DNA of 56,793 nucleotides, taken from contig CAIRZB010000104.1 of NCBI GenBank assembly GCA_903882935.1, positions 1 through 56,793 on the forward strand, in the 5' to 3' direction. The DNA is from an uncultured Parafilimonas sp. Lineage in GTDB: Bacteria > Bacteroidota > Bacteroidia > Chitinophagales > Chitinophagaceae. Below the pieces are notes generated by a model. That model was not told the DNA's origin, made no database searches, and saw only the letters and a list, made by a program, of their open reading frames with translations. The translations under genes were made by a program, and so were the position numbers. This document shows positions 1-9,042 of the stretch, one piece after another. How positions within the stretch are numbered: position 1 is the first letter of the stretch; each line of letters opens with the position of its first letter.

Positions 1-94
1 AATAAATTATTTCAGTAAAAGAAATTTTTAATATATTAAATTTTAATTTATTTAATAAATATTGTTACAATTGGGCCCAGCGTTACAACTAAGC

Positions 95-1150
95 ATGTTG
101 GTTTTTAATAAGGTTAGCAATAAAATGCAATTTTTTTGGGCTGCGCTATTTGTTTGTTTTATGTCTGTGTTGTGCATGCTGCTGGGTAATTATCTAACTA
201 AGGAGGGGGTGGCATTCATATTACTTGTCACACTCTCGTTCATTGCCATGTTTTTCGATATTTTGCCCGTATTGTTTTCGGCTGTGCTGAGTGCCTTGGT
301 TTGGGATTATTTTTTCATCCTGCCCCGTTTTAACCTGCGTGTTGGCAATCAGGAGGATAAAGTAATGCTCTCGATGTATTTTATGGTGGCATTGGTTAGC
401 GGGGTACTTACCTACAGAATTAGGAAAATTGAAAAGGTGCTTCGGCAAAAGCAGGAAAAGTCACAGACGTTTAAATTGTACAACACCCTTTTAAACAGCC
501 TTTCACATGAACTTAGAACGCCCATCGCCACAATTATGGGTGCTACTGACAACTTACTTTCAAACAACCCCGGCTTGGGAGAGGGCGACAGGCAGAGCCT
601 GCTTGGGGAAATATCCACCGCCTCCTTACGGTTGAACAGGCAGGTGGAAAATTTGTTAAACATGTCGAGGCTGGAGTCTGGCTTTATACACCCAAAAAAG
701 GACTGGTGTGACATACGGGAGCTTGTAAATGGGGTGGCAGCCACACTAACCGAGCAATTGCAAAACCACCCGCTACGCATTGAGATACCAGAAGACTTAC
801 CCTTGCTTAAGCTTGATTACGGCTTGATGGAGCAAATTGTGTACAACTTGATACAAAATGCTGCCGTACATACCCAAAAGGGTTGCAGCATTACAGTAGG
901 GGCCAGGGTGGTTGACAATGACTTTGTTTTGGTTGTGGAAGACAATGGTGAAGGCTTTCCTGCCCATGAAACGGGAAAGGTTTTTGAAAAATTTTACCGC
1001 CTTCAAAATGCGGCCACGGGGGGAACCGGCTTGGGGCTGTCGATTGTTAAGGGCTTTACCGAAGCCCACAATGGCACTGTTGCCTTAGGTAGGGGTAAGG
1101 ATGGGGGGGCTGTATTTACCCTAAAAATACCAGCCGAAAAATGGCACTAA
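95..1150 (+). CDS. Sensor histidine kinase, KdpD C-terminal type (split KdpD)
   Basis: Membrane sensor kinase corresponding to the C-terminal half of KdpD, which senses potassium or turgor stress and phosphorylates KdpE. The N-terminal ~110 residues are hydrophobic (DUF4118-like membrane domain). They are followed by an H-box (SHELRTP), an N-box (NLIQNAAVH), and G boxes (EDNGEGFP and GGTGLGLSI). The KdpD N-terminal and Usp domains are absent; in Bacteroidota these are often a separate upstream gene, which would lie outside the window. ATG 95 is chosen; TTG 62 and ATG 125 are in frame and possible. The response regulator starts 15 bases after the stop, so the two are an operon. Family is firm; potassium as the signal is inferred. 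Confidence 0.88.
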   Translation: MLVFNKVSNKMQFFWAALFVCFMSVLCMLLGNYLTKEGVAFILLVTLSFIAMFFDILPVLFSAVLSALVWDYFFILPRFNLRVGNQEDKVMLSMYFMVALVSGVLTYRIRKIEKVLRQKQEKSQTFKLYNTLLNSLSHELRTPIATIMGATDNLLSNNPGLGEGDRQSLLGEISTASLRLNRQVENLLNMSRLESGFIHPKKDWCDIRELVNGVAATLTEQLQNHPLRIEIPEDLPLLKLDYGLMEQIVYNLIQNAAVHTQKGCSITVGARVVDNDFVLVVEDNGEGFPAHETGKVFEKFYRLQNAATGGTGLGLSIVKGFTEAHNGTVALGRGKDGGAVFTLKIPAEKWH

Positions 1151-1165
1151 ACTTAATATACAAAA

Positions 1166-1852
1166 ATGATTAAAGGCAATATTTTAGTAATAGACGACGA
1201 ACTACAGATTAGAAAGCTACTAGGAATAACCTTGCAGAGCAACGGGTATAAAGTGCTTACCGCCAGCACCGCAAAGGAAGGTTTGGTTATGGCAGCCAAC
1301 CTACAGCCCGATATGATAGTGCTTGATTTGGGCATGCCCGATGAAAGCGGCCATGCCGTTTTGGTAAAACTGCGGGAGTGGTATATAAAACCCATTATGA
1401 TACTGTCTGTACAAAACAGTGAGGAGGATATTGTAAAATGTTTAGACAATGGGGCAAACGATTATTTGGCAAAGCCTTTTCGTACAGGGGAATTACTTGC
1501 TAGGATACGCACCGCCTTGCGCAGTGCCGCCATGGCCGACAATGCACCCGTTATACAATACAAAACGTTTGGCATTGACCTTGCCGCCCGCAGTGTTAAA
1601 ATAAACAACGAAATCCTTAAGCTTACAGCCACCCAATACTCTCTGCTGGCTTTGTTCGCAAAAAACGAGGGCAAGGTACTTACCCACCAACATATTTTAA
1701 AGGAGGTTTGGGGCCCCGATTATACCAGCCAGTTGCAATACCTGCGTGTTTTTATAGCCCAGTTAAGAAAAAAGATTGAACGAAACCCCGATAAGCCTGA
1801 GTTTATTGTAACGGAATCGGGCATTGGATACAGGTTTGTAGCGGTGGATTAG
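1166..1852 (+). CDS. kdpE: OmpR/KdpE-family response regulator
   Basis: Two-component response regulator of 228 residues. It has an N-terminal receiver domain with the acidic pocket (DDE near residue 10), the phospho-acceptor Asp in IVLDLGMPD and the conserved Lys in LAKPF, then a C-terminal winged-helix DNA-binding domain ending GIGYRFV. Length and domain order are those of KdpE/OmpR proteins. It is directly downstream of the KdpD-type kinase and should be its partner. No kdpFABC genes are in view; they could lie to the left of the window. The symbol is assigned mainly from the partner kinase. Confidence 0.85.
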   Translation: MIKGNILVIDDELQIRKLLGITLQSNGYKVLTASTAKEGLVMAANLQPDMIVLDLGMPDESGHAVLVKLREWYIKPIMILSVQNSEEDIVKCLDNGANDYLAKPFRTGELLARIRTALRSAAMADNAPVIQYKTFGIDLAARSVKINNEILKLTATQYSLLALFAKNEGKVLTHQHILKEVWGPDYTSQLQYLRVFIAQLRKKIERNPDKPEFIVTESGIGYRFVAVD

Positions 1853-2390
1853 TTTAAAAAACTTATGCGATTTACATGAAGGCCCTTACAATGGGGCTTG
1901 CCATAAAGAACTTTTTTAAAGAAAGTAAACACTTCGCGTTACTGCGTTCTTATCCCCATAATTTGTATTGCCCTGCTATTGTACACTTGAAATAGTCGCC
2001 CTGTCTGGTGCCGCTTGCTTATGTAGTTAATTGGTACTAATCTTAGCGGGGGGCTTTATGTCCTAGTCGCAAAAAAAGCATTTTTGTATCGGGGTGAAAA
2101 ATATAAAGCCTAGCTGCTGCTGTTCGCCTCGTGTATAGGCATAAAAAAAGGGGCCCGAATTAAAATCCCACCCCGTTAATCCAATATCCTATGAAAAACC
2201 ATTCTAATCAATACAAAAGCCGTACCAATCCATTTTAAAGCCAAAATATGGTCTAAAATGGCCATTTTTTCCCAATTCGGGAATATTTCAGTCCTGATTT
2301 GGTAAAATGGAAAGCCTTCGCAATAGAACAAGCATTTTTTTAGTCGCGCATTATTGCCAAGCTGCCTCCTCTCGCATTACGCTAAATAAA
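1853..2390. other. Intergenic stretch without recognisable gene
   Basis: About 540 bases between the convergent kdpE-like and uxaA genes. No start-to-stop frame in it resembles a known protein on either strand. The motif TAAAATGG or its complement occurs three times between about 2230 and 2310, two copies facing each other, but no function can be assigned. Confidence 0.5.
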
Positions 2391-2422
2391 AGAGCAGCTT
2401 AAACAAATGCTTAAGCTGCTCT
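2391..2422 (-). terminator. Intrinsic terminator of the uxaA operon
   Basis: Perfect 12-base inverted repeat (AGAGCAGCTTAA and its complement) with an 8-base loop, lying 18 bases beyond the uxaA stop. On the minus strand it is followed by a T-rich run (TTTATTTAGC). Confidence 0.8.
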
Positions 2423-2439
2423 GAATAAAATTTCTGCTA

Positions 2440-4092
2440 CTACAACGAGATCCCTCTTTTCCAAGGTATAAAATCGTCATGCCCATTGGCATCAGCCTTG
2501 GCTTTTATTTCACCGCTCGCCACCTGTATAACATACTCCAAAATACGTTCACCCGCTTGTTCAATTGACTCGGTACCGTCAATAATCGGGCCCGTGTCAA
2601 TATCTATAATATCTGTCATTTTATTATACAGTACTGTGTTGGTGGATAGTTTAATGACTGGCGCAATTGGGTTGCCTGTGGGGGTGCCTAAGCCGGTGGT
2701 AAACAACACAACGTTGGCACCTGCGCCAACCTCGGCTGTGGTTGACTCAACATCGCTGCCAGGTGTGCACAGGAGTGTGAGGCCGGGTTTGGCGATTTTT
2801 TCCGGATAGTCCAACACGTCTGTCACGGGCGAAGTACCGCCTTTTTTAGCTGCACCGGCACTCTTTATGGCATCCGTAATTAAACCGTCCTTGATGTTGC
2901 CGGGGGAGGGGTTAGCGTAAAAGCCAGAACCTACCGCCATGGCCCGCTCATTGTACGTTTTCATTAAATACATAAAACGCTCAGCTGTCTCTTCGTCTGC
3001 ACAACGGTCGCTTAACTCTTGCTCAACCCCACACAGCTCGGGAAATTCTGACAATATTACCGCACCCCCCAAAGCCACCAATATATCGGAGGTGAAACCA
3101 ATGGCTGGGTTGGCGGAAATTCCTGAAAAGCCATCGGACCCGCCACATTCCAACCCTATAATTATTTTGTTGATGGGGGCCGGTTTGCGTTGTTGATTAT
3201 TGGCCTGTAATAGTCCCGCAAACGTTTGCTTAATCGCTTCCTCCAATAGTTTTTGTTCGCTGCCTATCTGTTGCTGCTCCAGCAATATCAACGGCTTTGA
3301 AAAATTAGCATCCCGTTTTTGTATTTCTTCCAGCAAAATGCTCATTTGCGCATTTTGGCAGCCTAGGCTTAAAACGGTTGCTCCGGCAACGTTGGCATGG
3401 GTAATATACCCGGCCAATAGGCCACAAAGTGCAGTGGCATCTTGGCGGGTACCGCCGCAGCCGAGTGTATGCGTGAGAAATTTAATGCCGTCAATATTAG
3501 GGAAAACTTTAGCTTGTTTCTCTTCCACATCAGCCACACGTATTTCTGTGGAAATGATATCCTGCGCCGTTTTACCCTCCTCGTATAACTGCACAAATTT
3601 TTGTACCATTGCTTGGTAGGGCGACTGGCGCTGCTGAAAGCCCAATGCTTTCATAAATGCCTCCTGTAGCACTTCCACGTTTTTATTTTCGCAAAAAACT
3701 AGCGGAATCACCAACCAATGGTTGGCTGTACCCACCGATCCGTCTGCGCGGTGGTAGCCCATAAACGTCCTGTCCTGCCATTTGGTAACATCGGGCTTAT
3801 GCCAATCAGTTTTTCTTTCTTTCAGCGTAAAGCTGTCTGCGGCATGTTTTATGTTTTTGGTGGAAATAAGTGCGCCTTTGTCAATGTTTTGCATGGCCCG
3901 GCCCACCAGCACACCATACATAATAATGTCGTCGCCTTCGTTAAAGCGGGTTGCGGCGTATTTGTGTTTGGCAGCAATATTTTCCAATAGGGGGTACGTA
4001 TCTCCGTTACTGTTTACCAATTCGCCTTTTTGCAAATTGGTAAGGGCAACCTCAATATTGTCGTTTGGGTGTATCCTTACGGTTTTTGTCAT
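2440..4092 (-). CDS. uxaA: UxaA-family sugar-acid dehydratase (altronate/galactarate dehydratase type)
   Basis: Iron-dependent dehydratase family that removes water from aldonic or aldaric acids; UxaA makes 2-keto-3-deoxygluconate from D-altronate, and GarD acts on galactarate. The 550-residue protein has an N-terminal SAF domain (about 1-80, with GALISTKNI) followed by the catalytic region with LGCGGTRQDA and LECGGSDGFSGISANPA. The ATG at 4092 (MTKTVRIHPNDN) fits the SAF start better than an upstream in-frame codon at 4128. It lies 42 bases after the 2,5-dioxovalerate dehydrogenase gene on the same strand. That pairing suggests an oxidative hexarate route rather than the altronate isomerase route, but substrate cannot be read from sequence. 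Confidence 0.85.
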   Translation of the reverse strand: MTKTVRIHPNDNIEVALTNLQKGELVNSNGDTYPLLENIAAKHKYAATRFNEGDDIIMYGVLVGRAMQNIDKGALISTKNIKHAADSFTLKERKTDWHKPDVTKWQDRTFMGYHRADGSVGTANHWLVIPLVFCENKNVEVLQEAFMKALGFQQRQSPYQAMVQKFVQLYEEGKTAQDIISTEIRVADVEEKQAKVFPNIDGIKFLTHTLGCGGTRQDATALCGLLAGYITHANVAGATVLSLGCQNAQMSILLEEIQKRDANFSKPLILLEQQQIGSEQKLLEEAIKQTFAGLLQANNQQRKPAPINKIIIGLECGGSDGFSGISANPAIGFTSDILVALGGAVILSEFPELCGVEQELSDRCADEETAERFMYLMKTYNERAMAVGSGFYANPSPGNIKDGLITDAIKSAGAAKKGGTSPVTDVLDYPEKIAKPGLTLLCTPGSDVESTTAEVGAGANVVLFTTGLGTPTGNPIAPVIKLSTNTVLYNKMTDIIDIDTGPIIDGTESIEQAGERILEYVIQVASGEIKAKADANGHDDFIPWKRGISL

Positions 4093-4134
4093 GCATGTTT
4101 TTTTATAAGTTTCGCCATACGGCGGCAAGGGTTG

Positions 4135-5619
4135 TTAAGCAAGCTTGCCATTTTTAATTCTGGTTATGTTAAGTGGGTTTTCGTCCTTAAGTGCGTCGGG
4201 TAACAAAAATTGGGGGAAATTTTGGTAGCAAACGGGCCTGGTGAAACGGTAAATGGCATCTGTACCCACGGAGGTAGTTTTCGCGTCCGTTGTTGCGGGG
4301 TAGGGGCCGCCGTGTACCATAGCCGCCGTAACTTCCACGCCGGTTGGCACACCGTTTATCAGTAGCCTGCCTGCCTTTTCCTCCAATATTGGTATTAGGT
4401 CGGCAAACTCCCGCAGGTCGTCATCTGTACCCCAAACCGTGGCTGTAAGTTGCCCTTGCAATTGGCGGGCAATGTTATATAAATCGGCCTTGTGGCTGGT
4501 TTCAACAAACAAAGACGAAGGACCGAACAGCTCTTCATGCAGCTCCTGGTCATTTAAAAAATTGTCGGCGTCCGTAACAAACAAATGAGGTGTGCCTGTG
4601 TTGCCTTCACCGCCCGGTTGGCCTGCGGCAACCAGCTTTACCTGTGTTTTTTGTGTAAATTTTAAAACGCCGTGTTGATAGGCGGCTTGTATGCCTGCGG
4701 TTAACATAACACCGCTTTTGGCTATACTTACCAATTCGGCAGATTTATCAACAAAATTTTGGACGCCGTGCAAAGGCGGCATTACAACAATACCGGGGTT
4801 GGTACAAAACTGGCCCACGCCTTGATGGTTTGAGCCTATTATTTTTGCCGCGATGTCGTTACCGCTTTCGTGCAACATACGGGGTAATATAAAAACTGGG
4901 TTAACGCTGCCCATTTCGGCATATACGGGTATTGGCTGCGGCCGTTTTGCGGCTGTGTCATACAAGGCTTTGCCGCCCTTGAACGAGCCTGTAAAAGCCA
5001 CAGCACTTATCTGGGGGTGTTTTACCAACGCCTGCCCGGCCTCAACGCCAGTGCTTGTTACCATGCTAAACACTGATGGGTTTATGCCCGCTTTGGCTGC
5101 TGCCTCAGCAATACAGCCTGCCACTATGTTGGATGTTTCTGGGTGGCCAGGGTGCGCTTTGTACACAACGGGACACCCTGCAGCCAAAGCCGAAACGGTG
5201 TCGCCGCCAGCCACAGAAAAAGCGAAAGGGAAATTGCTTGCACCGAATACAGCAACAACGCCCAATGGCACCTGCACCTGCCTAATATCCATGGCAGGGT
5301 TTTCTTTCACATCAATAACGGCCCTAACCCAAAAGCCTTCCAGCAATAAATCAGCAAATAAGTTTAACTGTTTAACTGTTCTTTGCAATTCACCTTCAAG
5401 CCTGGCTACGGGCAAGGCGGTTTCCTGTTGGGTAACTGGAATAAGTATAGGCGCAGCCGAGATTATCTCGGCTGCGATTGTTTGCAAAAACAATGCCTTT
5501 TTTGCAGGGCTTGTTTTTTTATATTCCTCAAAAGCGCTATGTGCATTGGTGACTAAAATTTGAATGTTTGCCGAGATTGCTTGTTCAACATCATGGCCAA
5601 TTGACGCGGTATTATTCAC
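4135..5619 (-). CDS. NADP-type aldehyde dehydrogenase, 2,5-dioxovalerate dehydrogenase family
   Basis: Aldehyde dehydrogenase of 494 residues, of the branch that oxidises 2,5-dioxovalerate (alpha-ketoglutarate semialdehyde) to alpha-ketoglutarate at the end of oxidative pentose, hexarate and hydroxyproline pathways. Visible motifs: FGASNFPFAFSVAGGD and AFTGSFKGG in the cofactor fold, catalytic Glu in AEMGSVNP, and catalytic Cys in GQFCTNPG. It is the first gene of a two-gene minus-strand operon with the UxaA-family dehydratase. The missing middle step (a 5-keto-4-deoxyglucarate dehydratase/decarboxylase) is not in the window. Confidence 0.87.
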   Translation of the reverse strand: MNNTASIGHDVEQAISANIQILVTNAHSAFEEYKKTSPAKKALFLQTIAAEIISAAPILIPVTQQETALPVARLEGELQRTVKQLNLFADLLLEGFWVRAVIDVKENPAMDIRQVQVPLGVVAVFGASNFPFAFSVAGGDTVSALAAGCPVVYKAHPGHPETSNIVAGCIAEAAAKAGINPSVFSMVTSTGVEAGQALVKHPQISAVAFTGSFKGGKALYDTAAKRPQPIPVYAEMGSVNPVFILPRMLHESGNDIAAKIIGSNHQGVGQFCTNPGIVVMPPLHGVQNFVDKSAELVSIAKSGVMLTAGIQAAYQHGVLKFTQKTQVKLVAAGQPGGEGNTGTPHLFVTDADNFLNDQELHEELFGPSSLFVETSHKADLYNIARQLQGQLTATVWGTDDDLREFADLIPILEEKAGRLLINGVPTGVEVTAAMVHGGPYPATTDAKTTSVGTDAIYRFTRPVCYQNFPQFLLPDALKDENPLNITRIKNGKLA

Positions 5620-5798
5620 TATGACAAAGATTATTTTGTAACATAAAATTACAGGTGCAAGGTAGCTATTTTGCCATTATTGCCGTATATGGGCTTTTAA
5701 CCGGTTTTAGTATTATTTTGGCAAATAGTTGGTGGTGGCTATGGTTTAACAGTGGGCATACACGCAAAAAAACGTGGCTAACCTTGCCAAATGCGGTA

Positions 5799-5825
5799 TT
5801 GGCCGCTGCGTTTTAATTAACTTTG
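5799..5825 (+). promoter_or_regulatory. Bacteroidota-type promoter close to the start codon
   Basis: TTG at 5799-5801 and TAACTTTG at 5818-5825 match the Bacteroidota -33/-7 pattern with a 16-base gap. The annotated ATG lies only 5 bases past the -7 element, so the message would be leaderless or nearly so, unless translation begins at the second in-frame ATG (5848). Confidence 0.5.
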
Positions 5826-5829
5826 TACC

Positions 5830-6534
5830 ATGAAGTTGTTGTTGATCATGGGCGTTAGTTTACTGCTGGCCATAGCAAATGTTGCAGCAGATGCGCAGCA
5901 ACCAGTGATGGTATTTAGCAGGGCATCCTTTACAACACCCGACAGCCTGCGCCTTTTGCACCAATTTGGCACAAACAAAACATTGCCGCAAGGGTTTGAG
6001 TTGCAAACGCTTATTGCCTTGTCTTATTTTCCTGAACTAAAAAATACGCGCATTGAGTTTAGGGTAAAACCAACTTATAGTTTATTGCAAACCAGACCGG
6101 TTGCGCATGGTATATTTAGCCGCCGGACCAGGCATTACACAATTACCATAAGCGACAGCAGTTATTGGAAACTGGAACCAATAAGGCTTGACCCGATGAA
6201 TTTTAATGCCCAAGTGGGCGTGTTGGGACATGAGCTAAGCCACGTGGCCGATTTTTCTAGGCGCAGTTTGGGTAGCCTTATAGCATCGGGCATCGGCCAC
6301 CTATCCTCAAGGTATATAGACCGTTTTGAATACAGCACTGACAGTATATGCATTGCCCATGGCTTGGGTTACCAATTATTGGCCTGGAGTACCTTTGTGC
6401 GAAGCATGCTGCACACGGATAATTATGACGGCGCCGACAATATAGACAGGCCCATGATGCACGAACGTTATATGAACCCATCCACCATAAAGGCAAGAAT
6501 TGCAAGAAACCCAATATATGGTGGTTTACGTTAA
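5830..6534 (+). CDS. Secreted HExxH metalloprotease-like protein
   Basis: Secreted protein of 234 residues with an N-terminal signal peptide (about 1-22, ending ADAQ). It carries a zinc-binding HELSH motif near residue 137 (LGHELSHVADF), followed about 30-40 residues later by FEYSTDSICIAHG, which could supply a third Glu ligand as in M48-like gluzincins. The protein is much shorter than membrane M48 enzymes and has no further membrane segments. It stands alone with its own promoter and converges on the HD-domain gene. The metalloprotease fold is inferred from the motif; the substrate is unknown. Confidence 0.6.
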   Translation: MKLLLIMGVSLLLAIANVAADAQQPVMVFSRASFTTPDSLRLLHQFGTNKTLPQGFELQTLIALSYFPELKNTRIEFRVKPTYSLLQTRPVAHGIFSRRTRHYTITISDSSYWKLEPIRLDPMNFNAQVGVLGHELSHVADFSRRSLGSLIASGIGHLSSRYIDRFEYSTDSICIAHGLGYQLLAWSTFVRSMLHTDNYDGADNIDRPMMHERYMNPSTIKARIARNPIYGGLR

Positions 6535-6637
6535 TAAAGCACATTTGCTGTTTTATGGCCAAATGCACCATATCGCTGTTGTATTTTAGTTACCTGATGC
6601 TAGGGTAAAAATGCATTTCGCTCGGTATAGCGGCTGG

Positions 6638-7237
6638 TTAAACAACCAGTGCCTGTCGGGGGATGATAAATGCAATTAAGTCGTCAAGAGCAATTGCCGC
6701 ACGAGTACAGGCATCATTAATATCGTCGCGGGAAACATTGGCGGCAAAACTTTTTTCTTTTAGTCTTTTCTTTACTCCTTTAACATCCATGCCTTCGTAG
6801 CCGCCCGGGCGCATTAGTGCGTATGCATGCACCAACCCGCTCAACTCGTCAAACGCAAAAAGCATCTTATCCATATTGGTAACAGGTTCCACGCCAAAAT
6901 GCACGGGCCCGTGCGATGCAATCGCCCTGATAATTTCTGGGTCTACATGGCGGGCCTCCAATTCCTCAATAATTTTTCTGCAGTGCTGGTTTGGCCATTG
7001 GTCCCAATCTGCATCATGCAGCAACCCGGCCATTTCCCACCGCCACTGCCCAGCCTCGTCAAGCCCTTCTTTTTCAGCAGCCCAACATTTCATCAGGTTG
7101 CCCACCTGCCGCATATGCAGTTGCAAACGGGTGTTAAGCACCCAAGTATTAAACAGTGTTTCGGCTTCGGCACGGGTTAACACATTACCCTTGTCGGCCT
7201 CGTCTCCAAAAACAGCCCTGTTAAGTTGTAGCGACAT
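6638..7237 (-). CDS. HD-domain protein
   Basis: Protein of 199 residues with an HD metal-dependent phosphohydrolase fold: a first His in LHMRQVGN, the HD pair in GLLHDADWD, and a later Asp in AFDELSGL. Such small stand-alone HD proteins usually act on nucleotides or unknown phosphoesters; the substrate cannot be predicted. The ATG at 7237 (MSLQLNRAVFGDE) is chosen over an upstream in-frame codon at 7282 because the extra 15 residues look like untranslated leader. It is divergent from the GH5 gene. Confidence 0.7.
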   Translation of the reverse strand: MSLQLNRAVFGDEADKGNVLTRAEAETLFNTWVLNTRLQLHMRQVGNLMKCWAAEKEGLDEAGQWRWEMAGLLHDADWDQWPNQHCRKIIEELEARHVDPEIIRAIASHGPVHFGVEPVTNMDKMLFAFDELSGLVHAYALMRPGGYEGMDVKGVKKRLKEKSFAANVSRDDINDACTRAAIALDDLIAFIIPRQALVV

Positions 7238-7301
7238 ACCAGTTGGTTTTATTTGTAGGGCGTAAAGTACATAGCCCCTCACATCAAAAATAGCTAAGTT
7301 C

Positions 7302-7332
7302 TTGCTACTTTAAACACAAACCGATACATTTG
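7302..7332 (+). promoter_or_regulatory. Bacteroidota promoter of the GH5 gene
   Basis: TTG at 7302-7304 and TACATTTG at 7325-7332 are separated by 20 bases, matching the Bacteroidota -33/-7 consensus closely. The GH5 start codon follows 28 bases later. Confidence 0.65.
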
Positions 7333-7359
7333 GTTTTACATAACTGATTAAATGCCATT

Positions 7360-8583
7360 ATGAAGAACCTTATTGCCTTGTTTGTTGGCTTATTGGTGGT
7401 TTTTGCAGGCACTGCCCAAAAAAGCAAATTTATTAGTGTAAACGGACCGGAAATTATCAGTATGGACGGAAAGCCCTTTTTAATGAAAGGCACCAACTTG
7501 GGTAACTGGCTAGTGCCGGAAGGATACATGTTTAAATTTGGGGAAATAAGCTCCCCAAGGCTTATAAACGAGGCCATCACCGAATTGGTGGGCCCAGCCG
7601 AGGCCAGTACATTTTGGAAGAAATATTTGGATGCATACATTACGGCAGAGGACATACATTATTTGAAGTCTATCGGGGTAAACTCTATCAGGGTACCTTT
7701 CAACTACCGGTTGTTTACCAACGAGGATTATATGGGCGGCAGGGGCGAAGCGCGCGGCTTTATGTTGCTTGACCGCGTGATTGGCTGGTGCAAAAAGGAG
7801 GGGTTGTATGTTATTTTAGACATGCATTGCGCACCCGGCGGCCAAACGGGCGATAACATTGATGATGGCTACGGCTACCCATTTTTATTTGAAAGCCAAG
7901 AAGACCAACAGCTTACGGGTGCCATTTGGAAAAAAATTGCAGCCAAATACAAAAACGAAACAACCGTATTGGGGTACGACATATTGAATGAACCCATTGC
8001 GCATTATTTTGACAAAGAAAAACTAAACCCGTTGTTGGAGCCTATGTTTAATAGAATCATCAAGGCAATCCGCACAGTTGACACAAACCATATTGTTATT
8101 TTGGGCGGTGCCCAGTGGGACTCAAATTTTAGCATTTTTGGCCCACCAACTGACAAGAAAGCCGTTTACACCTTTCATAAATACTGGACCCCGCCTACAA
8201 AAGCGGTTATACAGGATTACCTTGATTTTAGGGATAAATACAAAGTACCCATTTATTGCGGAGAGACCGGGGAAAATACAGACGATTGGGTGATGGATTT
8301 TCGTAAAATGCTCGACAGCAACAATGTGGGCTGGCATTTTTGGCCTTATAAAAAAATAGACAATGCCCGGGGCTTTGTAACTTTTGGCGTGCCACAATTT
8401 TATTCAAATGCAATAGCCTATGCCGATTCGGCCAGGGTAAGCTTTGCGGACGTACGCCGTGTTAAACCCAAAAACATTGGTGAAATAAAACAAGCACTGG
8501 ACGGCTTCTTGTTTAATTGCCAGTTTAAGCATTGCACCCCAAATAACGGCTATATTACTGCGTTGGGTTTTAAAACCAGATAA
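7360..8583 (+). CDS. Secreted glycoside hydrolase family 5 enzyme
   Basis: Secreted beta-glycanase of 407 residues (signal peptide about 1-19, cleaved near GTAQ). The GH5 TIM-barrel landmarks are present: NLGNWLVPEGYM, SIRVPFNYR, DMHCAPGGQ, the acid/base Glu211 in DILNEP, and the nucleophile Glu302 in CGETGEN. Start and end sequences resemble exo-beta-1,3-glucanase-like GH5 members, but cellulase or mannanase activity cannot be excluded. A good Bacteroidota promoter precedes it and there are no SusC/SusD genes nearby, so it is a stand-alone carbohydrate gene. Confidence 0.88.
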   Translation: MKNLIALFVGLLVVFAGTAQKSKFISVNGPEIISMDGKPFLMKGTNLGNWLVPEGYMFKFGEISSPRLINEAITELVGPAEASTFWKKYLDAYITAEDIHYLKSIGVNSIRVPFNYRLFTNEDYMGGRGEARGFMLLDRVIGWCKKEGLYVILDMHCAPGGQTGDNIDDGYGYPFLFESQEDQQLTGAIWKKIAAKYKNETTVLGYDILNEPIAHYFDKEKLNPLLEPMFNRIIKAIRTVDTNHIVILGGAQWDSNFSIFGPPTDKKAVYTFHKYWTPPTKAVIQDYLDFRDKYKVPIYCGETGENTDDWVMDFRKMLDSNNVGWHFWPYKKIDNARGFVTFGVPQFYSNAIAYADSARVSFADVRRVKPKNIGEIKQALDGFLFNCQFKHCTPNNGYITALGFKTR

Positions 8584-8616
8584 GTAAAAACAGCATGCAA
8601 AAGGTTGTTGCCATGC

Positions 8617-8922
8617 CTATTGTTTTCTGTAAACCTTTGCAAAGTCCTTTGTAATATTTGCGCTCATCACACCCACTGTGTCTAAGTTGCGCTCTTGCAT
8701 GCGCACTTTAAATTCGCAAAGGTATTCCGTGTGGTTAGCAAAGTAGGCCACGCTAAGTATATGGTAATGCACAATCGAGGAGTCGTTGTTAACGCGGTTA
8801 TATAAAAAAGCCGTCATTGTTTGTTTTAGCTTTTCTTGCACTTCGGCGGGCGTCATGGCTGCTTGGTTCTTACAGGAAAAAAACACGGCTGCAAGCAGCA
8901 ATATGGCAGTAATCTTTTTCAT
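8617..8922 (-). CDS. Small putative lipoprotein
   Basis: Protein of 101 residues with a lipoprotein signal: a positively charged N-terminus, a hydrophobic stretch and a lipobox ending in Cys17 (FFSC). The mature part has about 85 residues, is predicted mixed alpha/beta and has no motif I recognise. It is convergent with the GH5 gene and divergent from the DUF1080 gene. Lipidation and export are likely; function is unknown. Confidence 0.6.
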   Translation of the reverse strand: MKKITAILLLAAVFFSCKNQAAMTPAEVQEKLKQTMTAFLYNRVNNDSSIVHYHILSVAYFANHTEYLCEFKVRMQERNLDTVGVMSANITKDFAKVYRKQ

Positions 8923-9042
8923 ACCCGCAAATGTAATAAGAGTTTAACAATGTTTAAATTGGCATCTATTAAATGATTGTTTTGGGGCCTCGTACTATGC
9001 GGTACGCTGCTTACCGTATCTTTACTTGGCAAAAAATTTACC

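Noticed and set aside
2230-2310. Three TAAAATGG copies as an operator array
   Set aside because: Spacing is irregular and it lies downstream of both flanking genes, where an operator would have no promoter to act on.
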